Positions 43,001 through 54,801 are shown, counted from the stretch's first letter. The stretch: DNA of 64,000 bases from Neopestalotiopsis rosae (GCA_023078685.1 JALGAS010000009.1:1736001-1800000); one strand, 5' to 3'. Numbers and translations: made by a program. Notes: a model not told the origin generated them from the sequence alone.

Positions 43001-43713
43001 GCTATCGTACGTGATATGGTTGATTTTCCAGTTCCTGCCATGCCATTCAACCAGTAGACCGCCTTCGATAAAGGGTCTCGCACCCACTCGATGATCTCGC
43101 ACAAGACTTCCGTTCGAGTGTCCTCGAGACACTGTGGGTTATGCTCGTCGGCGTGGGAATCGTATGCTGCTCCTTCCGCAATAGGGAGTTTTGCAAGCGC
43201 GGTCTTCTGTTCCAAACTCAGAGAAATGGATCTGCGTAGTCGGACGGTTAGTTGCGGTGCAAGTACTTGATGGGTGTACTTCAATGCCTACGTCTGATCA
43301 GTTTGCATGGCCAATGAGATGGCTTGCATCAAGCGTGCCAGGTCCTCAAGAGTCTTTTCCACATCTTGGCTGCTGAATGGCCATTTCAAAGCACGGAGAC
43401 CAATTTTTCTCATAAGCCTTTTTTCTTTTCCGGGATGGAGTTTGGATTGAAGTGCTTCCAGGCGCGTTCGACTCTCGTCAAGAATCGGTCGCATTTTCTT
43501 GATATTGGTTACTTTACGTTGTGTGCTGTTCTCGGACAGGAGCTGCACACTTTCTGCGACAGAACCCAGGCTGTCAACCTCCTTTGCAAGCCGCTGAATA
43601 TCCTGCTTAGCATTGGCGACATCTTCTGTGTACTGTGCGCAGATCTTCACGAGCTTAGCAGACAGTTCGACAACCGCAAGGGCGCTGGCGGCTACTCCAA
43701 AGGCTTCTGCCAT
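40059..43713 (-). pseudogene. NACHT-WD40 STAND protein (HET-D/E-like), broken
   Basis: The start is at 43713 (MAEAFGVAASALAVVELSAK), a helical N-terminal signalling domain common on fungal NACHT proteins. A 60-nt intron (43291-43232) joins it to the NACHT part. That part has WLNGMAGTGKSTISRTIA (Walker A, about 43035), FFVIDALDECE (Walker B, about 42720) and TSRPDLPIRL. The winged-helix region includes PIRLLHLSFRDFLVDP. From 41363 to about 40380 there are eight WD repeats of 42-43 residues, each close to GHTxxVSSVAFSPDGQQIAS-ASxDxTVxLW. Lesions: TAA at 42177-42175 in place of a likely CAA, a frameshift near 41555, and another near 41390. Family members trigger incompatibility cell death. The WD units are so alike that they are probably homogenised. 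Confidence 0.9.
40380..41363 (-). repeat. Eight tandem WD40-coding repeats of about 126-129 bp
   Basis: Each unit encodes one WD repeat, with blocks such as GTCGCGTTCTCGCC and GACGGCCAGCAGATC nearly unchanged. Differences concentrate at the positions just after GHT and around SHD/SND. The pattern fits the high-identity, length-variable WD arrays of fungal HET-D/HET-E/HET-R. Confidence 0.88.
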
Positions 43714-44213
43714 TTTCGACCAGAGAGACGTAATGGAAATCGTTCCGGGAAGCGTGTTTGTCGCAATGCGTTGTAGACTGTGGCAACTCAGGAGATATGC
43801 GATAGAGCGCGTACCCAATAGATTGTTGGGCACATGGAAAGGACGTTGGAGAGGTCATCTTATGTTGTTGCACTGCGCCTGATTGCTTCTCCAATCAGAT
43901 CTGCAATGCCTGCAGTCAGGCACCAAGCCTCGCCGACAAAGGCGGGGTTGCCTGAGCCTTGCAGGTAAGTCAACCATCCATAAGTATTCTCGAGATCGCG
44001 CAGTCCATACCTAGCACATATATACAATAGCTGCATAGATGATCGCAGTTTTGATTTCAGGGTAAAAAGTGCGATGCCCAAGGAACTTATTAACTAGCTG
44101 ATTGTTAGCGCAGAGCGGTGAACTATGAAAGCGCAAGGGCCACCGTGTTTCTCTTCCCTTGGACTGAACACTATAAAGCAGACTAATTACTGTACAACCA
44201 TTCGAGAAGCAAA
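43714..44213. other. Spacer between STAND gene and transposase
   Basis: No further gene is recognised. It probably holds the promoter of the STAND gene and the left part of the mariner copy. I could not identify terminal inverted repeats. Confidence 0.4.
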
Positions 44214-44957
44214 ATGGCACCTAATCTTGCAGATTCTCAGCATGAACTCGCCAAGACCATGATTGAAAGTAAGCAGTGCACAGACGCCGAAATTGCAAGT
44301 ACGATCAGTTCCTCGCCGCGATCCGTCCGAACCAAGAGAGCGAATCTTCGATGCTTTGGGACGACAAAAGCACCCCGAAACGCCGTCGGCCGGCCGAGCA
44401 ACATCACGCCACCTATGCTCAGTGCTCTATGCGATCTACTGCGAGACAAGCCATACTTGTACCAAGATGAAATGGCAGCGTTTATTGCTCGGGAGTTCGA
44501 TGTCCAGGTTGGTAAAATGAATATCCGTCGAGCTCTTGCTTCGATCGGGTGGAACAAAAAGACGGTACGCCGAGTTGCCAGGGAAAGAAACGCCGAACTA
44601 CGAGATCATTATAGTCACATGCTGTCCGAGTTCCGATCGTACCATCTCGTGTATGTAGACGAGTCAGGATCTGACAACCGCGGCGGTGCTCGCCGCCATG
44701 GCTGGGCACCGCAAGGTGTAACTCCTGTACAGACGACCCCGTTCCATCGCGACCGTAGACATCAGATCTTGCCTGCATACGCGCAAGATGGCGTAGTCCA
44801 TGCTAAGATCTTTCAAGGATCGACCGATAGTGCTATATTCGAAGACTTTATACGTGAACTGTTGCCGCTCTGTGGCAGATGGCCCGAACCGAAATCTGTC
44901 CTTGTAATGGACAACGCGCAATTCGGTGCATGGTGGCTGCACTTGTCTCTATTCTAG
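44214..44957 (+). pseudogene. Tc1/mariner-type transposase, C-terminally truncated
   Basis: The 247-codon frame starts MAPNLADSQHELAKTMI, as in fungal Tc1-like elements. It contains the helix-turn-helix part (NLRCFGTTKAPRNAVGRPSN, GKMNIRRALASIGW), then the catalytic core LVYVDESG (first Asp), GWAPQGVTPVQ, ILPAYAQDGVVHAKIFQG and VLVMDNA (second Asp). After QFG the family pattern is lost. The expected H-x-S and PPYSPDLNPIE with the third acidic residue are absent, so the enzyme is inactive. Cut-and-paste transposition is the family function. Confidence 0.85.
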
Positions 44958-45285
44958 CACGAAGCGAACGGACACTTCTTGCTCGGCAGTAGTCAGGGAG
45001 GACAGCCACAGCACAGTATTCGAGTCTGCACCCTTTTTAGAAACAGTCTGGCCACGTCGAAGTACGGAGGCTTTGGAAAGCCAAAGAAAATCAAGACAAA
45101 GGTTCTATATCTCTATTCGGAGCTGGCATGTGCGAGCTTTCTTACCTTGTGATAGGCGGATGGAATCAACCAAAATGGTGAGATGGTGAAAGTGGGAATC
45201 TACTTAGGTACCTACCTAATGAGCCACCACCAACCACCTAACCAAGGTAGGTACCTACCAGCGGGGCGCCCTGGGCTGCTCTGCA
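44958..45285. other. Spacer with GGTAGGTACCTACC palindromes
   Basis: A perfect 14-bp palindrome GGTAGGTACCTACC lies at 45246-45259 and a related TAGGTACCTA at 45205-45214. No gene is recognised. Confidence 0.6.
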
Positions 45286-45969
45286 TCACCCTGTGGCCCA
45301 TTCTGCTGAGCGGATATTACAGTATATACTTAGCCACTGAGTGCCTAAGACTTGATCATCCACATGAGAACCGTGCCAATCGGAGTATGTGCCGACGTTG
45401 ACATCTCTAAGCCCAGGGATCTCGATGGGGCTCCGCGGCATGGTCGCTGCCCCGTCAGACCCTCCAGGCATTACATTGGTAATCTGGATTGGTGGGAGAC
45501 GACCGGGCGGTGATACGTCGCGCTTCCGCTTCCGCTCCAAATATTGCTGCTCTTCGGCATAGAGCTGCTCACGAATATCCTCGGGCATATCATCATGCTT
45601 TTCAAACACATGGCCTGCTTGAATAGCTGTAATGAGTCTCCTAAGATGATGCGACTTCATCCTATAACGCTTCTTGTCCTTGTCCTGCCAGCAATATGGT
45701 CCAAGGGCACAAGGTGATCCGGGACATCGCATCAAGTTGTAGACTCGTACCCAGACCGATGGCTGACCGGATGACTCTTCAGCTTCTATTTGTCTATTCC
45801 TTCTGGCAAGCATGCTTTTCGTGGCAGACGTCCTTCCACGTTGGCGGCTTGGTGGCCCGTCATTGTCCGACTGAGCACTGTCCACATAGTTGAATATGGT
45901 CTCCAGCCGGATCGGTTTGCGATACGCAACGCGATCGGAAATTTGTCGGTCTAGGTCAAGACTCGACAT
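45286..45969 (-). CDS. Uncharacterised fungal protein with CPGSPC...YCW motif
   Basis: This 227-residue frame starts MSSLDLDRQISDRVAYRKP. It has a basic, disordered first third, then a compact Cys-rich motif (MRCPGSPCALGPYCW) followed by KKRYRMKSHHLRRLI and MPEDIREQLYAEEQQYLERK. A Pro-rich stretch leads to a C-terminus that may be truncated. I have the impression of a family of hypothetical proteins in filamentous fungi with this Cys/His/Trp pattern, but no function is known to me. Metal or nucleic-acid binding is only a guess. No intron is needed. Confidence 0.6.
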   Translation of the reverse strand: MSSLDLDRQISDRVAYRKPIRLETIFNYVDSAQSDNDGPPSRQRGRTSATKSMLARRNRQIEAEESSGQPSVWVRVYNLMRCPGSPCALGPYCWQDKDKKRYRMKSHHLRRLITAIQAGHVFEKHDDMPEDIREQLYAEEQQYLERKRKRDVSPPGRLPPIQITNVMPGGSDGAATMPRSPIEIPGLRDVNVGTYSDWHGSHVDDQVLGTQWLSIYCNIRSAEWATG

Positions 45970-48237
45970 TCAGGCCATCGTAGGACTTGACCAGATCGCG
46001 AACCGAGCGATGCGCAACACACATAGTGACGTTGGTGTCCTCAACATGGCAGTTTCCGTACGATAGCTGCTTACATGTACTGATCATTTTCGTACCCGTT
46101 TTAGCTTCAAAATATATCCTCTAGCGCCAGGGGTTGGGCTGGCACCCCAAACTACAGTTATGGTTGGTCTCGACCGCAAGAGATGTTGGTACAAATTTGA
46201 CCTGCCTGGTCAAAATAGTGCAGGATTGCCCGAGAAAGCCGCTATCTAGAGGCGCGAATCGGCGATAAGCAGTATGGCCTGGAACTGTTGTAAAATTGGT
46301 ATTATGTATCTGCCGGGCAACTCAGACACTCTCTTTTTCGACGTGCCCGGACACGCCCAAAAACCTTCTATGGTGCCATAAAATCGCGGCACAGAAATCG
46401 AGCCACCAGGATTTCTCTAGCGGAACTCTTTAAAAATATCATCAGATGGTGGAAAACCCCTCCCAAACCACTAAGTCTGACGCTAGAATGCAACGACAGA
46501 CAAACCAAGACCGTGGCCAAAACTAGGTTATCTTAGTGTGCCCGCCAAAGCTGGACTGAGGAAGGGACCCAATGGGTCCGTTCAACGGTCACCCCTCCTT
46601 GATTTGTATTCCGTAGGGACGGGAGAAGGATCCCATCGGGGTTTGATTTCTAATATCTACGTATCAGCCATGCATTGGAGGTTTGAAGCTGCCGGTTCAC
46701 GAAGACTTCAAACAGTATTGATATGCTTGTGGACTGCCATAGACTACGAGTAAAGCCCAAGTGTGAAAAGTGACAATGATCTCAAGACGAAATAGACTTG
46801 GTGGTAATGGTGTAATTTTGCGGGTCGTAAACATTAACCGGGGGATACTATTATGCAACTCCATGATTGCAGACCGAGAAGCCTGGATGCGCAATCGTCA
46901 AATAGAATATAACGAAGACTTGGCGTATGATTTGTGTCTCTGCATAGTTTGGAACGTCTTAGTTGGACGTTATTCTATGCCATTCACTAAACAGCGACGG
47001 ATTGCGAAACATGTAGCTGTACCTCAATCAGAATTGTTCATTTAAGCGAAGCTGACATCTACGTATACTCCAAGTTCCGATCTGCATACTATGTGGCCAG
47101 AATTTGCTTCGTTATGCCGATACACTTTGGGTGTTGAACCGTCTATTGTCCGCTTAAAGCACTCGAAGACCAGTCGATTTGTCCAAGCGCACTTTATGTC
47201 AATCGCAAAAATAAAACCCCCACAATGACTATATGCGACAAGGAGTCGCTCCAATCTGATGATCGGGAAGTTGTCCAGTTACCATGAATGAGAAACAGTA
47301 CTGCGGCGCACACTCGTTATTGAAGACAAGCTGATAGCCTGGGTCTGTCGATCATCCGAGCTTCCCGAAGGTTTAGTGGGGCTTAGCATCGCTCCGAGTC
47401 AGTGCCGTATCTCATGCCTAAACTCTGGGACTTTCACGTTCATTTTGCAGCGGTACTTGAAGATGCCACTAGCAATGCCACTATGCTGATAACACATATA
47501 GCCGAGCAAGGCGCCCGACTGGCCAAGGGATGTTGGCAGTGGCTGCAGTGGGAAACACTTTAGTGCGCGATATGGTTGGGTTCGGATGCGAGGATGGAAG
47601 TATTATCGCAATGTTCATAGCTCCGGTGGTGGGCTGACCCAGGTTGGCGGACGCGGCGAATACCACGACTTATTTAACGACAGGCACGATCATGAAAAAC
47701 ATCAGGCCACTACATCACTGAGTGCTTTATTTGGCGAATGGGATAGAAGAACGCCGGCGTGCAGTAGTCCCTGCTCAAGCTCGGCAGCATCTCGCCAATT
47801 GAGCGAATGGTTTTAGGTACAGATAGTCAGTGCCTTGAAATAACTGACGCATACCAGGACATTTACCACTTGCGACATGTTAACGTATTGGGTTCCATTA
47901 TTCCTCTGCGTAATCGTAGTCAGCTGCATCTGCACTAGCAATTAGTAAGGATTGCAAGGGCGGCTGCATTTATGCACGAATCACAGATGCAAGTAAGATG
48001 GTGGACTGCAGCATTTGCTGGCGTTAACGATGAATGCTAGATAAATACTTCAATGCCCCCTTGCAAGCCATATCAACTTCGCCGCTGTAGCTTCATTCTC
48101 GACTTTAGCTAGAACTTTGAGCTGTTTTGGACTTCCCATTTCACCATAGAAATAGCTGGGTTATATGTTATTTGTTTTGCCCCACTTTGACGGCTTCAAC
48201 ACTACATTAACTTTGTATCAATCCCACTAACTTAATC
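45970..48237. other. Gene-poor spacer
   Basis: No accepted gene. A plus-strand stretch near 47525-47630 (GMLAVAAVGN, then GSIIAMFIAPVVG) is open and hydrophobic and could be a decayed membrane-protein exon. It is flanked by stops and I cannot assign it. Confidence 0.4.
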
Positions 48238-50000
48238 ATGAGCTCCCGCTCACGTTTGGTGGCTTTATCGTCACTCTTCTTCGCCTGTCTGATCACATCT
48301 TATCGTGGCTCGTCGTCAATATATAAATTCATGGGTGTTTTTACCGCCATCACGCTGCTAGAAGCAGTTGTATACAGTATCTGGTGGATCATCCTGTAAC
48401 CCAAATTTTTCTCTCCCCTGCGCCACCTGCCTCAACCTCAACATGGAAATTCTTGGTTTATGGGTCAATATAGAGTGATACGTGAACAGCCGTCAGGGCA
48501 TCCGCACCGGAAATGGTCAGTACAGGTTCTTACGCGTCACTAACCCCGAAAACAGCTAAAGAGAGTAAGCACGGGCTCATAAAATGTGCAGGATCCATGA
48601 GGTGCCCAATGAGGGAATTATACGTTACCTAACAGCGTTCAACCAAGAGCGTCTCTTCATTACTAGGGCTAAGGCGCTAGCCGAGGTGCTTGTTCACCGT
48701 AATTATGACTTCGATAAGCCAGTCGAGGTCAAGACCTTCCTGGGCCGGATCCTAGGAGTTGGCGTCTTAATTGCAGGAGGTAACGAACACAAGAGACAAC
48801 GCCGGAATCTAATGCCTGCTTTTGCGTTTAGACACGTCAAGGATCTATATCCCGTCTTTTGGCAAATCGGATGTACTGGAGTCCGAGCGATGACCGATTT
48901 TGTCTTGGCAGATACTAAAGATATCCCCTCAGCAGGCGCCGGCGAGACTTTTGCGAACCGTGAAAAAAAAACGGTCATCGAGGTGGGTGACTGGGCATCG
49001 CGGATCACGCTGGACATTATCGGCGTGGCAGGAATGGGTCGCAATTTCAAGTCCATCAAGGATCCCAACAACGAGATCAACGAGCGCTACCGAACCGTCT
49101 TTCAGCCCCTCAAAGCAGGCTCAAATGCTAAACATCTTATCCTTGTTCTTGCCTGCTTTCGTTATCAAGAATATGCCGGTAAAGCGTAATGACGATATTA
49201 ACTCAGCGGCCAAAATCATCAAGTCGATTTGTTGGGACCTTGTCGTCGAGAAGAAGGAGAAGCTTGCAAGGAAGAAGCTGAACGACATCGATATCCTGTC
49301 TGTTGCCTTAAAGTCTGGTGGCTTCTCCGATGAAGATCTAGTCAACCAGCTGATGACATTCCTTGCTGCCGGACACGAAACTACTGCTTCAGCAATGACG
49401 TGGGCAGTCTATATGCTGGCCAGGTATCCAGAGGTGCAGAAGCGATTACGAGAACAAGTACGTGAGCATCTGCCCTCTCCCGACGTGGATCAGAGCATGG
49501 ATAGTTCACAGATCGATCGCTTGCCCTACTTAAAAGCTGTCTGCAACGAGGTGCTGCGTTATTACCCTCCGGTACCAGTAACGGTTCGCGAAACCGTGCG
49601 GGATACGAGCATCCTGGGGCATCCCATCCCTAAGGGTGTTCGGATCATCCTCGCGCCTGCGGCTATAAACCTCGACAAGGATCAATGGGGACCCGACGCC
49701 GGAGACTTCAATCCAGATCGGTGGATTACCAAGGATGGCATGAACAAGACGGCCGCTAGTGGAGGAGCTATCAACAACTATTCTAACATGACCTTTCTCC
49801 ATGGACCCAGGAGTTGCATCGGAGCATCTTTTGCAAAGGCCGAATTTGCGTGTCTGTTAGCGCAATGGGTTGGGCGATTTGAGTTTGAACTGTACAACAA
49901 GGAGGAGTATGACGAATTCAAGGTCCTGAATAAAGGTGGTATCACTGCAAGGCCTGCCAGGGGCATGTATGTGCATGCAAAGGTTGTCGATGGCTGGTAG
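48238..50000 (+). pseudogene. Cytochrome P450 with a nonsense codon and a frameshift
   Basis: The model starts at 48238 (MSSRSRLVALSSLFFACLIT, a membrane anchor). It reads to PKFFSPLRHLP and HPHRKW, and splices at 48516-48591 into IHEVPNEGIIRYLTAFNQER. Two lesions are seen: TAA at 48397-48399 (codon 54) where an aromatic residue is expected, and a shift near 49100 in TCTTTCAGC, consistent with one extra T. Downstream features are intact: I-helix AAGHETTASAMTW, ExxR NEVLRYYPPVPV, NPDRW, and haem loop FLHGPRSCIGASFAK, ending VDGW. With both lesions the protein cannot be made in one piece. The T-run shift could be a sequencing error, but the TAA is separate. Confidence 0.85.
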
Positions 50001-52129
50001 TGTTGTGATCTTGAAGGAACTGCATGATAGTGTCATATACTTCATGTTCATTACCGTTTCCGCGCTGCAGTCGGAGAGTAGCTCAAAGATCCGAGTCGGC
50101 GGGCAGAGAGGGTGTATGTCGGTCGGCTGTCTGAACGTTGTGCCCAGATGTCACGATAGAAACGCGATGACCTATTTTCACTTTTTACACGCTTGTACAT
50201 ATATATCGAGGGTTGCCGGAGTCATCACACTCTGGGCACGGTTTTGCCAATGGAGCCACCACTACCTTACCATAACTTCAGTGTCTGTGAATGAATCTCC
50301 TCTGCTTCTGCAAAGAGCTTGTCAATCTTCTCCAAAAGATATGCATCTATGAACTCATCTTAGCAGGTCCAAGAGAGGCTCCTTAAATAGACTTCTGGTC
50401 ACCGTACCCGTTATGAAATACTTGCCGCAACAGTATTGAATGGGGCGATTCCACCCTACCAGCTCATCGTAACCACATCTTCCGGCGGTGAACGCAGTCT
50501 ACTGGAGAAGCTCTGCTGAGAATTGCTTCTGGACATGCGTGATTCATTGCGGTGGGCTTCAGGCGGATAGTATGACCAGCTTCATTCCTTGCTGGTCAGA
50601 TGTGTCTACACTGCCATGAGCTGCTGGTAATATAGGTGCAGCTCTGTACTCAAAATGCACATACCTGTCATTATGAATCTGAAGACACGCGATACTAGAA
50701 AGGTAATCGTTAGCCTCACTTCTTTGGCCTGTAGATTTGTCCAGCAAAGCTGTTTAGGTTGCACAAATGTTAGTGACGGAGGGACAATGCAGCTTTATCC
50801 ACGCCGGTAGATCAAAACTGACCCTGTGCATGTACCAATTGATGCCGTAAGTCTAGAGCAGCCAGAGCCCACTTAGGTTGTTCGGATCCAATGGTAACCT
50901 GATTTGCGCCACAGTCAGAGGTTCACAGCAGTAAAACGTTGGGAATGAGGACTCTAGGATGTGCTTGTGGACCGATTCTATGCATTACGGATCATTTCGT
51001 TATTGGTACGAGATGGCCACGTTCTCGACTTTGATTGGATCAGAGCGAAGCTTTCGCAGGTCTGGCGGGCGTATTAAGAACTGTCATATAACGCCCGGAT
51101 TCCCGTATTCTCCCCTGGAATACGGATCAGTTTGGACAGAAAGCTACCCCGCCACAAGCGCGGTGCAAGAGCTAAAGGTTTCCGTGTCACAGGCTATCGT
51201 AACAACGGGCCACTTTCACCAGGTAGACATGTCCTGGGACCGCTCGCCAGTAGTCGGATCGGTGACGATTTGATGACTGTGCAAGTTCCTATCGTCCAGG
51301 ATATCATTTTATGTTTTTTTTTTTTTTTTTTTTTTTTTTTGCGTGTTCGAATCGGTAGTCGTGGCATAGGACGGAGGTGAATAAATGTGCTTGATTGCAG
51401 AAGAGTGGCAGCGGATGCAGCCGGCTTTAGCGCCTTTAGGCATGAATCTGGCCGTTCTGTCTGCGCCACTACCTCTTTGACAGAGAAGCGGGGCTTGGCT
51501 AAGCACGGCCGCTGCGACAAACGTTATATTACTATATAAGACGTTTTGGGATCCTCGCTATCTATTGTCACAGTAGTGATTCGTGGTGCAACGGCTCGGA
51601 AGTTGCCAACCATGCGTGCCACAAAGATCAGCCACTTAAGCTCAGAAACACCAATTTTCATGGCAGAACTCCAAAAAGATGGTGGGCTAGAACCGTATCT
51701 GGTTCGTCATTGTTGCAGCTCGATGCATGTTCACATTTTCAGTCCTCGAGAGCCATGCAGGTCTCAGCATGCAGGTGCAGCATCGCCACCAAGGCACATA
51801 GCCCGACGAAGCTCTGGAATGCCTCGGGCATCAAGGCCTCCTACGAACAATTCGCTGTTGCATCTCTCATCCAGGCAACAGCATGCAGGCTACTTCAAAT
51901 CCGTATGCCAGCAGAAGCAGTAGCTCTTATCGCCTTATCTGCATCCCAGGACCATCCCAGGACCCCTGAAGCATGACACGGCGGAACTGGTCAAAAAAGC
52001 CTGGAAAAGAGGGAGCTTGAGTCCCTGTCTGGAGCTCAGGTTTAATCGTGCTTGACCCGGCGTGTCTTCCGACAGCCAGTCGTGGTCGCGGAAAGGACTG
52101 GGGTTGGACCAATCAGGCGATTCCTGTAA
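50001..52129. other. Gene-poor spacer with a T27 tract
   Basis: No accepted gene. T27 at 51314-51340 is followed at once by GCGTGTTCGAATCGG, which is similar to a tRNA B box. The frame at 50959-51273 shows no domain. Confidence 0.4.
51314..51340. repeat. T27 homopolymer
   Basis: Twenty-seven consecutive T. On the minus strand this is a poly-A tract that could be the tail of a short retroposed sequence. Confidence 0.9.
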
Positions 52130-52402
52130 CGACATATTCCCTTCATTGATCACAGTGATCAACCAGCCCGTGGGTGATTCTTACGATCTTCCATGGTGAG
52201 TATCACCGGCCGATGGTATCACTCTGCCAGGGCCGTGACTCGCTTGCCAGCGGGTGCCAGCTGGGAATGGGTGCTGACGCGCAATTGCGGGAAGGGAGGG
52301 GGAAGGAGATCGGTCTCTGTGTGACCGTACCAACGCCTCTTCCGTCTTTCCCATTTCTTCTAATATGTTTTCGTGTTGTTTGCGTGGTCCTGCAAGGGTA
52401 CA
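52130..52402 (+). repeat. Dispersed repeat family 2, copy 2
   Basis: Same orientation as 30860-31163 and shares its blocks in order. It ends about 335 bp before the bZIP start codon, so it could contribute promoter sequence. Confidence 0.72.
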
Positions 52403-52736
52403 TGTCCGAGGACCAGACCTCTTTCTTGATTTGACCGACGTCACTTGCCCCACGTCAGTTCATTTGTAATCTTTTTAAGCCCTCGTGTAACCATCTCGAT
52501 TTTTACCTCCGGCCTCGAAAGCACAAATCCATTTGCGCACGCCAACTTCACCACAACTTTTCACATTGCCACCCACCTAGTCACCGACCACAATTCCATA
52601 TTTTGAAAATCCGAGCTTTCTTCGAGAAGTATCTTATCGAGATCACGGTCTGCTGTTACTTGAACTCACTTATACCACCTCCATCACTCGCGCGCTGGCC
52701 TGTCTGCTAACAGGCTCAGAGCTAGGTATACACCTG

Positions 52737-53485
52737 ATGGTAAACGATTACCCACTTCCCGATTCCAATGGCCCAGAAGACGACCAATTCGGTGGAGCGC
52801 AAACACCGGGACAAACCAGCGACTGGTCCGATCTATATAGCATGAATTTGCTACCTGCCGATGGTGTGTCTCTACAACAATCCATAGAAATGTTAGACCC
52901 GAAAATGCTATCTATTAGCGACTTCAGCATAGACACCATCAAGCCCGACCCTAATTGGGAGCAAGGGTTTAATACTGTAAGTTGACCTAGCTTGCCTTAT
53001 TGCTTAATTTTCTTAGCATCTACCGGGCAAGCATTACTGACCGCAGACATTTGCGTATATGCAATTAGACGCCGATATCAAATAAGACAGCAAAATCAAG
53101 TCAAACACCGCACTCTAATACGCCAATGGCCACAGCGGCAATTCCTTCTAGAAATCGGACTGCCAAAAAGCGTCGCAGCACAGTCGCTTTGAACGAACCC
53201 TTATCATCTGTGACGGGACTATCGAATGAGACGAGCCAAGAAAAAATTCGCATAGCCGCCAGCAAATGTCGGAAGAAGAAGAAGGTCGAAGAGGCACAAA
53301 TGGAGGAGATTTGCAAATCGCTGCAAACAGAAAACACAATGCTCCAGGCGTCGGCCGCGGCACTACGAAACGAGGTTCTCTTCCTTAAGAACGAGGTGCT
53401 GCGACATGGAACCTGCGACTTTGCACCAATACAAGACTATATTGTTTTTGCCACTGCGCAACTACATGGGATGCCTCCAGGGTGA
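52737..53485 (+). CDS. Small bZIP transcription factor, two exons
   Basis: Exon 1 (52737-52976) ends at a GTAAGT donor. Of several acceptors, only the one ending at 53068 (GCAATTAG) keeps the frame open, giving exon 2 at 53069-53485 and 218 residues. The N-terminal half is acidic and Pro/Ser-rich, like an activation region. The C-terminal half carries the basic region RIAASKCRKKKK (the N/R-x-AA-x-x-C/S-R pattern, with Ile-Ala-Ala-Ser-Lys-Cys-Arg) and a leucine zipper (ICKSLQTENTMLQASAAALR, then LKNEVLRHGTC). The RHGTC ending with IQDYI resembles Atf1/AtfB-type CRE-binding stress factors, though the protein is much shorter. Using a downstream ATG at 53126 would lose the N-terminal half but keep the DNA-binding part. 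Confidence 0.82.
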
Positions 53486-54322
53486 TCAGATGGCGCACGA
53501 TGAAGCTGACTTGACCATTCATCAAGGAATGGCAGTCGCCTTTGCTGCATTTGGCCGTCAGACCGCTTTACTTTTCTTCTTTTCCCTTTCTATTCCCATA
53601 TTAGGCCGATTTGCTTTATACGATGTCAAGCAGAGGCGTGTCAAGGCTGGCAATAAGTGTTTTTCCCAATTTAAAGTAAGCAATGTTTATTTCGAGATAC
53701 CCCTTATTCCCCGAGGCCCGTCCCGCTTCAACGATAGCAATGCGACAAAACAAGATCCCGACATTAGGAAGGCGCAAATTTGGAATTGCGTAGAGCACGA
53801 TTGTGTGGTTTTCTGTCCTTTCGATTTTTTCGTATAAGTATGAAGAAACAACCGAAGGATTTTCAAACGGAGTTTCAGATGTGGAATAAAGAAGTACAGC
53901 TCAGTAGGTCAAACCAGTATCCTGGGTTATCAGAGTACACCATGGTGCTGCGGCCGACAGGTCTAGCTGTGCCAGTGTGCAAATATCAACGTCAAATCGA
54001 ATGTCTCTTAGTAGAAGAAGACTTCACATACTGCAGTGGCCGCATCGGAGGTCTGTAATTTGGAAGAAGTTCTAGAGTTTGAAGTGACGAAGATGCACCC
54101 TTACAAAAGACAATTGTATTTCAACGCTCAAGCAGGCACACTGCGGGGTGGCACCAGGAAACCAGTCCCTGAACCCAGCACTATTGCCAGCTGGTGGCAA
54201 GTACTGACAAGATCATGACCTAACATTCGCCCCATTATTAAGCAGGAACTGGCAGGCTTGCACTTGTCCTTTCATAGGCGCGTACGCCGTTTCTGTCCTT
54301 CGCTTCAATGTTTTCACCCTTT
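53486..54322. other. Spacer downstream of the bZIP gene
   Basis: Short frames only; no domain, repeat or RNA recognised. Confidence 0.4.
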
Positions 54323-54682
54323 TTAAACAAGCAACCTGATAGCTTCTACCTGGCCCATCTCAGCCGCATACGATATCGCACGCACGCCATCCTCATCAGT
54401 CAAGTCGATCCTTGCTCCTCTATCAGGAAGAAGGTACATGACTTGTATATGGCCCTCCAAAGCTGCATATGCTAACGGGGAGGTGCCGGTCTCATCTGTC
54501 GATTCGATATTCGCGCCGTAGTCAAGCAGTAAACGAACAATTGCTTTGTGACCTTCCACTGCCGCACACATCAGCGCACAGACATCGAGTTGGGACTTTG
54601 CTTCGATATCGCTCCCCGTGAGGCTGAGTGCTCTGGGGGTAAAGGCAATGTTTCTCTCAGCCAGCCCCCATATAGATATCAC
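54323..54682 (-). pseudogene. Ankyrin-repeat fragment
   Basis: The 119-codon frame contains about three ankyrin repeats: MCAAVEGHKAIVRLLLDYGA, SPLAYAALEGHIQVMYLL and AISYAAEMGQVEAIRLLV. It has no upstream domain and stops at the end of a repeat. It is probably a detached C-terminal part of a larger STAND/ankyrin gene. It lies head to head with the HET fragment starting at 54802. Confidence 0.68.
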
Positions 54683-54801
54683 CCATTCGAGGCAGCTTGA
54701 GATGTATTTACAATGCTCAAGATAAAAGACTTCTTGGCATCAACTCATGGAACACGTTCGTTGATGCCTTTTTGTCTCGTCCTGTGCTGAAATTCTTTAC
54801 C

